From: Chloroflexota bacterium | Lineage (GTDB): Bacteria > Chloroflexota > Limnocylindria > Limnocylindrales > CSP1-4 | DNA: 5,785 nt | Direction: 5' to 3' | Assembly: GCA_021802185.1 (NCBI GenBank) | Contig: JAKAAV010000166.1 | Location: forward strand, 1 to 5,785 | Shown here: positions 5,567-5,785 of the stretch, in pieces | How the letters are laid out: every line of letters starts with the position of its first letter | Position numbering within the stretch: the first letter of the stretch is position 1 | Translations under genes and position numbers: made by a program | Notes under the pieces: generated by a model | Told to the model about the DNA's origin: nothing | Database searches by the model: none | The model's input: the letters and a program-made list of their open reading frames with translations, nothing else

Positions 5567-5785
5567 ATGGCCACGAACGTCGTCGTCCAAGGCGGCCCGC
5601 GCGAGGCACCCGCGCTTCCGCCCATCGCGATGGCGCCCCGCGTCCTGCTCGGACCGGGCCCCGACATGGTCCACCCGCGGGTCACCGCCGCCATGACGGC
5701 GCCGCTGCTCGGGCACGTCGATCCGGACTTCCTGGCGCTGATGGACGGCACGCAGCAGCTGCTGCGCTACGCGTTCCGCACGGAC
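5567..5785 (+). CDS. Alanine-glyoxylate-type class V aminotransferase, 5' part only
   Basis: Only the first 73 codons are inside the window; the frame is still open at the right edge. The sequence PRVLLGPGPDMVHPRVTAAM (24-43), then the PLLGHVDPDFLALMDGTQ block (45-62) and LLRYAFRTD (65-73), is the characteristic N-terminal region of alanine/serine-glyoxylate aminotransferases and related PucG-type enzymes. These are PLP-dependent enzymes that usually turn glyoxylate into glycine with an amino donor. The PLP lysine lies beyond the window, so donor specificity cannot be judged. About 20 residues precede the conserved start, a short unstructured extension. The gene is divergent from the GntR/racemase operon and shares its promoter region, so common regulation is likely. 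Confidence 0.88.
   Translation, partial: MATNVVVQGGPREAPALPPIAMAPRVLLGPGPDMVHPRVTAAMTAPLLGHVDPDFLALMDGTQQLLRYAFRTD

Overview
The window is very GC-rich (well over two thirds G+C by eye), with strong G/C preference at third codon positions and frequent GTG starts. This fits a high-GC bacterium such as an actinobacterium or a soil/freshwater Chloroflexota lineage. The sequence does not allow a firmer assignment. No rRNA, tRNA, CRISPR array, insertion sequence or phage gene is visible.

Layout, left to right. (1) 1-258 holds an uncertain small + strand reading frame with a CxxC...CxxC zinc-ribbon-like pattern. A short hairpin separates it from (2) a - strand gene (306-1613) for an exported phosphatase of the phosphoesterase/SapM type with an extra N-terminal domain. 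(3) 1614-2029 is a 416-base divergent intergenic region with about five tandem 20-22 bp GC-rich repeats, two perfect 7-bp hairpins and a Shine-Dalgarno sequence. (4) A + strand gene (2030-3328) encodes an exported TIM-barrel glycoside-hydrolase-like protein. Its putative acid/base motif, GELGYP, resembles the beta-amylase (GH14) signature, while its N-terminal part also looks like GH42. (5) 3329-3494 is a convergent intergenic stretch with only a weak hairpin. (6) A - strand pair follows: a FadR-type GntR regulator (4598-5407) and, 11 bases downstream, a proline racemase/hydroxyproline epimerase superfamily enzyme (3495-4586) with a Ser/Cys catalytic pair. (7) A 159-base divergent promoter region carries palindromes close to the FadR-subfamily operator. 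(8) The start of a + strand alanine-glyoxylate-type class V aminotransferase (5567 to the window end) runs off the right edge.

Two modules can be inferred. The right half looks like a small regulon for an imino or amino acid: the GntR protein probably controls itself, the co-transcribed racemase-family enzyme and perhaps the divergent aminotransferase through the operator near 5448-5467. The left half is a divergent pair of exported hydrolases sharing an intergenic region with an unusual repeat array. Whether the two hydrolases act together is not shown by the sequence.

The most interesting points are the unassigned GH14/GH42-like hydrolase, the tandem repeat array with internal dyads between the two exported-protein genes, the Ser/Cys racemase linked to a glyoxylate-type aminotransferase, and the extra domain of the SapM-like phosphatase. 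Nothing here amounts to a demonstrated new system.
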